The notes below the pieces were generated by a model, which worked only from the letters and a program-made list of their open reading frames with translations, had not been told where the DNA came from and did no database searches. DNA of 5,878 bases, taken from the NCBI GenBank assembly GCA_030601545.1, contig JAUVTM010000141.1:1-5878 (forward strand). The letters are read 5' to 3'. Position 1 is the stretch's first letter, and each line of letters opens with the position of its first letter. Of this stretch, positions 5,528-5,878 are shown piece after piece. Both the position numbers and the translations under genes were made by a program. The DNA comes from Syntrophobacterales bacterium. GTDB taxonomy: Bacteria; Desulfobacterota; Syntrophobacteria; BM002.

Positions 5528-5530
5528 AGG
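5525..5530 (+). promoter_or_regulatory. Shine-Dalgarno of the zinc-ribbon gene
   Basis: AGGAGG ends 11 nt before the ATG at 5542, a slightly long but workable spacing. Half of it is the end of the last heptamer of the 5493-5527 array. An in-frame TAA at 5533-5535 rules out any earlier start. Confidence 0.65.
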
Positions 5531-5541
5531 AATAAGTCCAG

Positions 5542-5853
5542 ATGATTTTTATTGGAGGCATTGGCCCAAGAAGGAAAAAACTTGAGGGCCAACCACGCAT
5601 CTGCTCCAATTGTGGCTTGAGCCAGGCGTATCTAGTTCGCACGGATGACTACTTATCCCTTTTCTTTATACCCATTTTTCGTATTCGCAAGGGCCAGTCT
5701 TTTGTCGAGTGTGAGCGATGTGGTCATATCGCCGACGAAACGGGCAAGGTTTATGCTGCCGGAACGGATCTGCAGGCAATCCGGTGCCACCGTTGCGGCG
5801 AGACTCTTGAGAAGGGATTCAACTACTGCCCACATTGCGGCGCGGAACGCTAG
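5542..5853 (+). CDS. small double zinc-ribbon protein of unknown function
   Basis: This complete 103-residue protein has two treble-cysteine-pair zinc sites. The first pairs C21xxC24 with C57xxC60 across a hydrophobic insert (YLSLFFIPIFRIRKG, 37-51). The arrangement resembles the zinc_ribbon_15 type of small bacterial proteins, in which an FFIPxF segment separates the two cysteine pairs. The second, compact ribbon is at the C-terminus: C82HRC85 and C96PHC99, ending GAER. The N-terminus (MIFIGGIGPRRKK) is short, hydrophobic then basic, and is not a convincing signal peptide. The insert is too short and broken by prolines to be a clear membrane helix, though membrane association is possible. 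Such proteins may bind nucleic acid or partner proteins, but nothing here shows which. The gene is divergent from the importer, separated by the repeat-rich region, so no functional link can be claimed. Stop and start are both unambiguous. Confidence 0.88.
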   Translation: MIFIGGIGPRRKKLEGQPRICSNCGLSQAYLVRTDDYLSLFFIPIFRIRKGQSFVECERCGHIADETGKVYAAGTDLQAIRCHRCGETLEKGFNYCPHCGAER

Positions 5854-5878
5854 AAACGGACTCTCACAGAGCCCGCAG

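Larger units (their letters stand above)
4926..5541. other. 616-nt divergent intergenic region, regulatory and repeat-rich
   Basis: This region separates the divergently transcribed lipoprotein and zinc-ribbon genes. The part near the operon (4926-5059) holds its ribosome site, leader, promoter and operator candidate. From 5094 to 5530 it is mostly short tandem repeats and small hairpins, listed separately. Stretch 5229-5282 shows nothing I can name. The minus-strand open frames here (up to 111 codons around 5307-5642) are read through the repeats and have low-complexity, repeat-derived translations, so I do not call genes. I see no convincing promoter for the zinc-ribbon gene, though one must lie here unless transcription enters from elsewhere. 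Confidence 0.7.

Noticed and set aside
5300..5642. Overlapping minus-strand open frames of 72-111 codons through the repeats
   Set aside because: Their translations are low-complexity products of the heptamer arrays (for example PNPQPKIPNPKHQ). They lie in several frames and partly oppose the zinc-ribbon gene. Likely spurious.

Overview
The window carries one complete four-gene ABC importer operon on the minus strand, a repeat-rich intergenic region, a small zinc-ribbon gene on the plus strand, and the 3' end of an unidentified plus-strand gene at the left edge. The organism is probably an uncultured or environmental bacterium of mid G+C content. Shine-Dalgarno-led genes, a lipobox on the binding protein and a sigma70-like promoter all indicate Bacteria. 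The seven-base-period intergenic repeats resemble those I associate with environmental genomes such as Desulfobacterota, Chloroflexota or Planctomycetota, and with heptameric STRR repeats in cyanobacteria. That impression does not fix a phylum.

Layout: 1-141 (+) is the C-terminal end of an unidentified protein, convergent with the operon. 189-4925 (-) is the importer, transcribed right to left as binding lipoprotein (3744-4925), double ATPase (2222-3682), permease 1 (1172-2218) and permease 2 (189-1172). This is the binding protein-ATPase-permease-permease order of BMP/PnrA-type nucleoside importers (NupNOPQ in Bacillus, RnsBACD in Streptococcus). The genes are tightly packed: 61 nt, 3 nt, then a 1-nt stop/start overlap. 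4926-5541 has no convincing gene. Its operon-proximal part holds a predicted promoter whose -35 hexamer lies inside a perfect 15-bp palindrome, followed by a leader of about 97 nt. The rest is largely short tandem repeats and small hairpins. 5542-5853 (+) encodes a 103-residue protein with two CxxC-CxxC zinc ribbons.

How it works together: the lipoprotein should capture a solute, most likely a purine nucleoside. The two permeases form the membrane channel and the fused two-domain ATPase powers uptake. The palindrome over the -35 element suggests repression by a dimeric regulator, and the effector is unknown.

The most unusual signal is a set of heptamer arrays that keep a strict 7-bp period while the unit sequence changes (nnnGATT, nnCATAG, nnTTCAG). 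One array fills the gap between the first two operon genes. Another runs directly into the Shine-Dalgarno sequence of the zinc-ribbon gene. I found no wholly new gene system here; the transporter is a recognised type.
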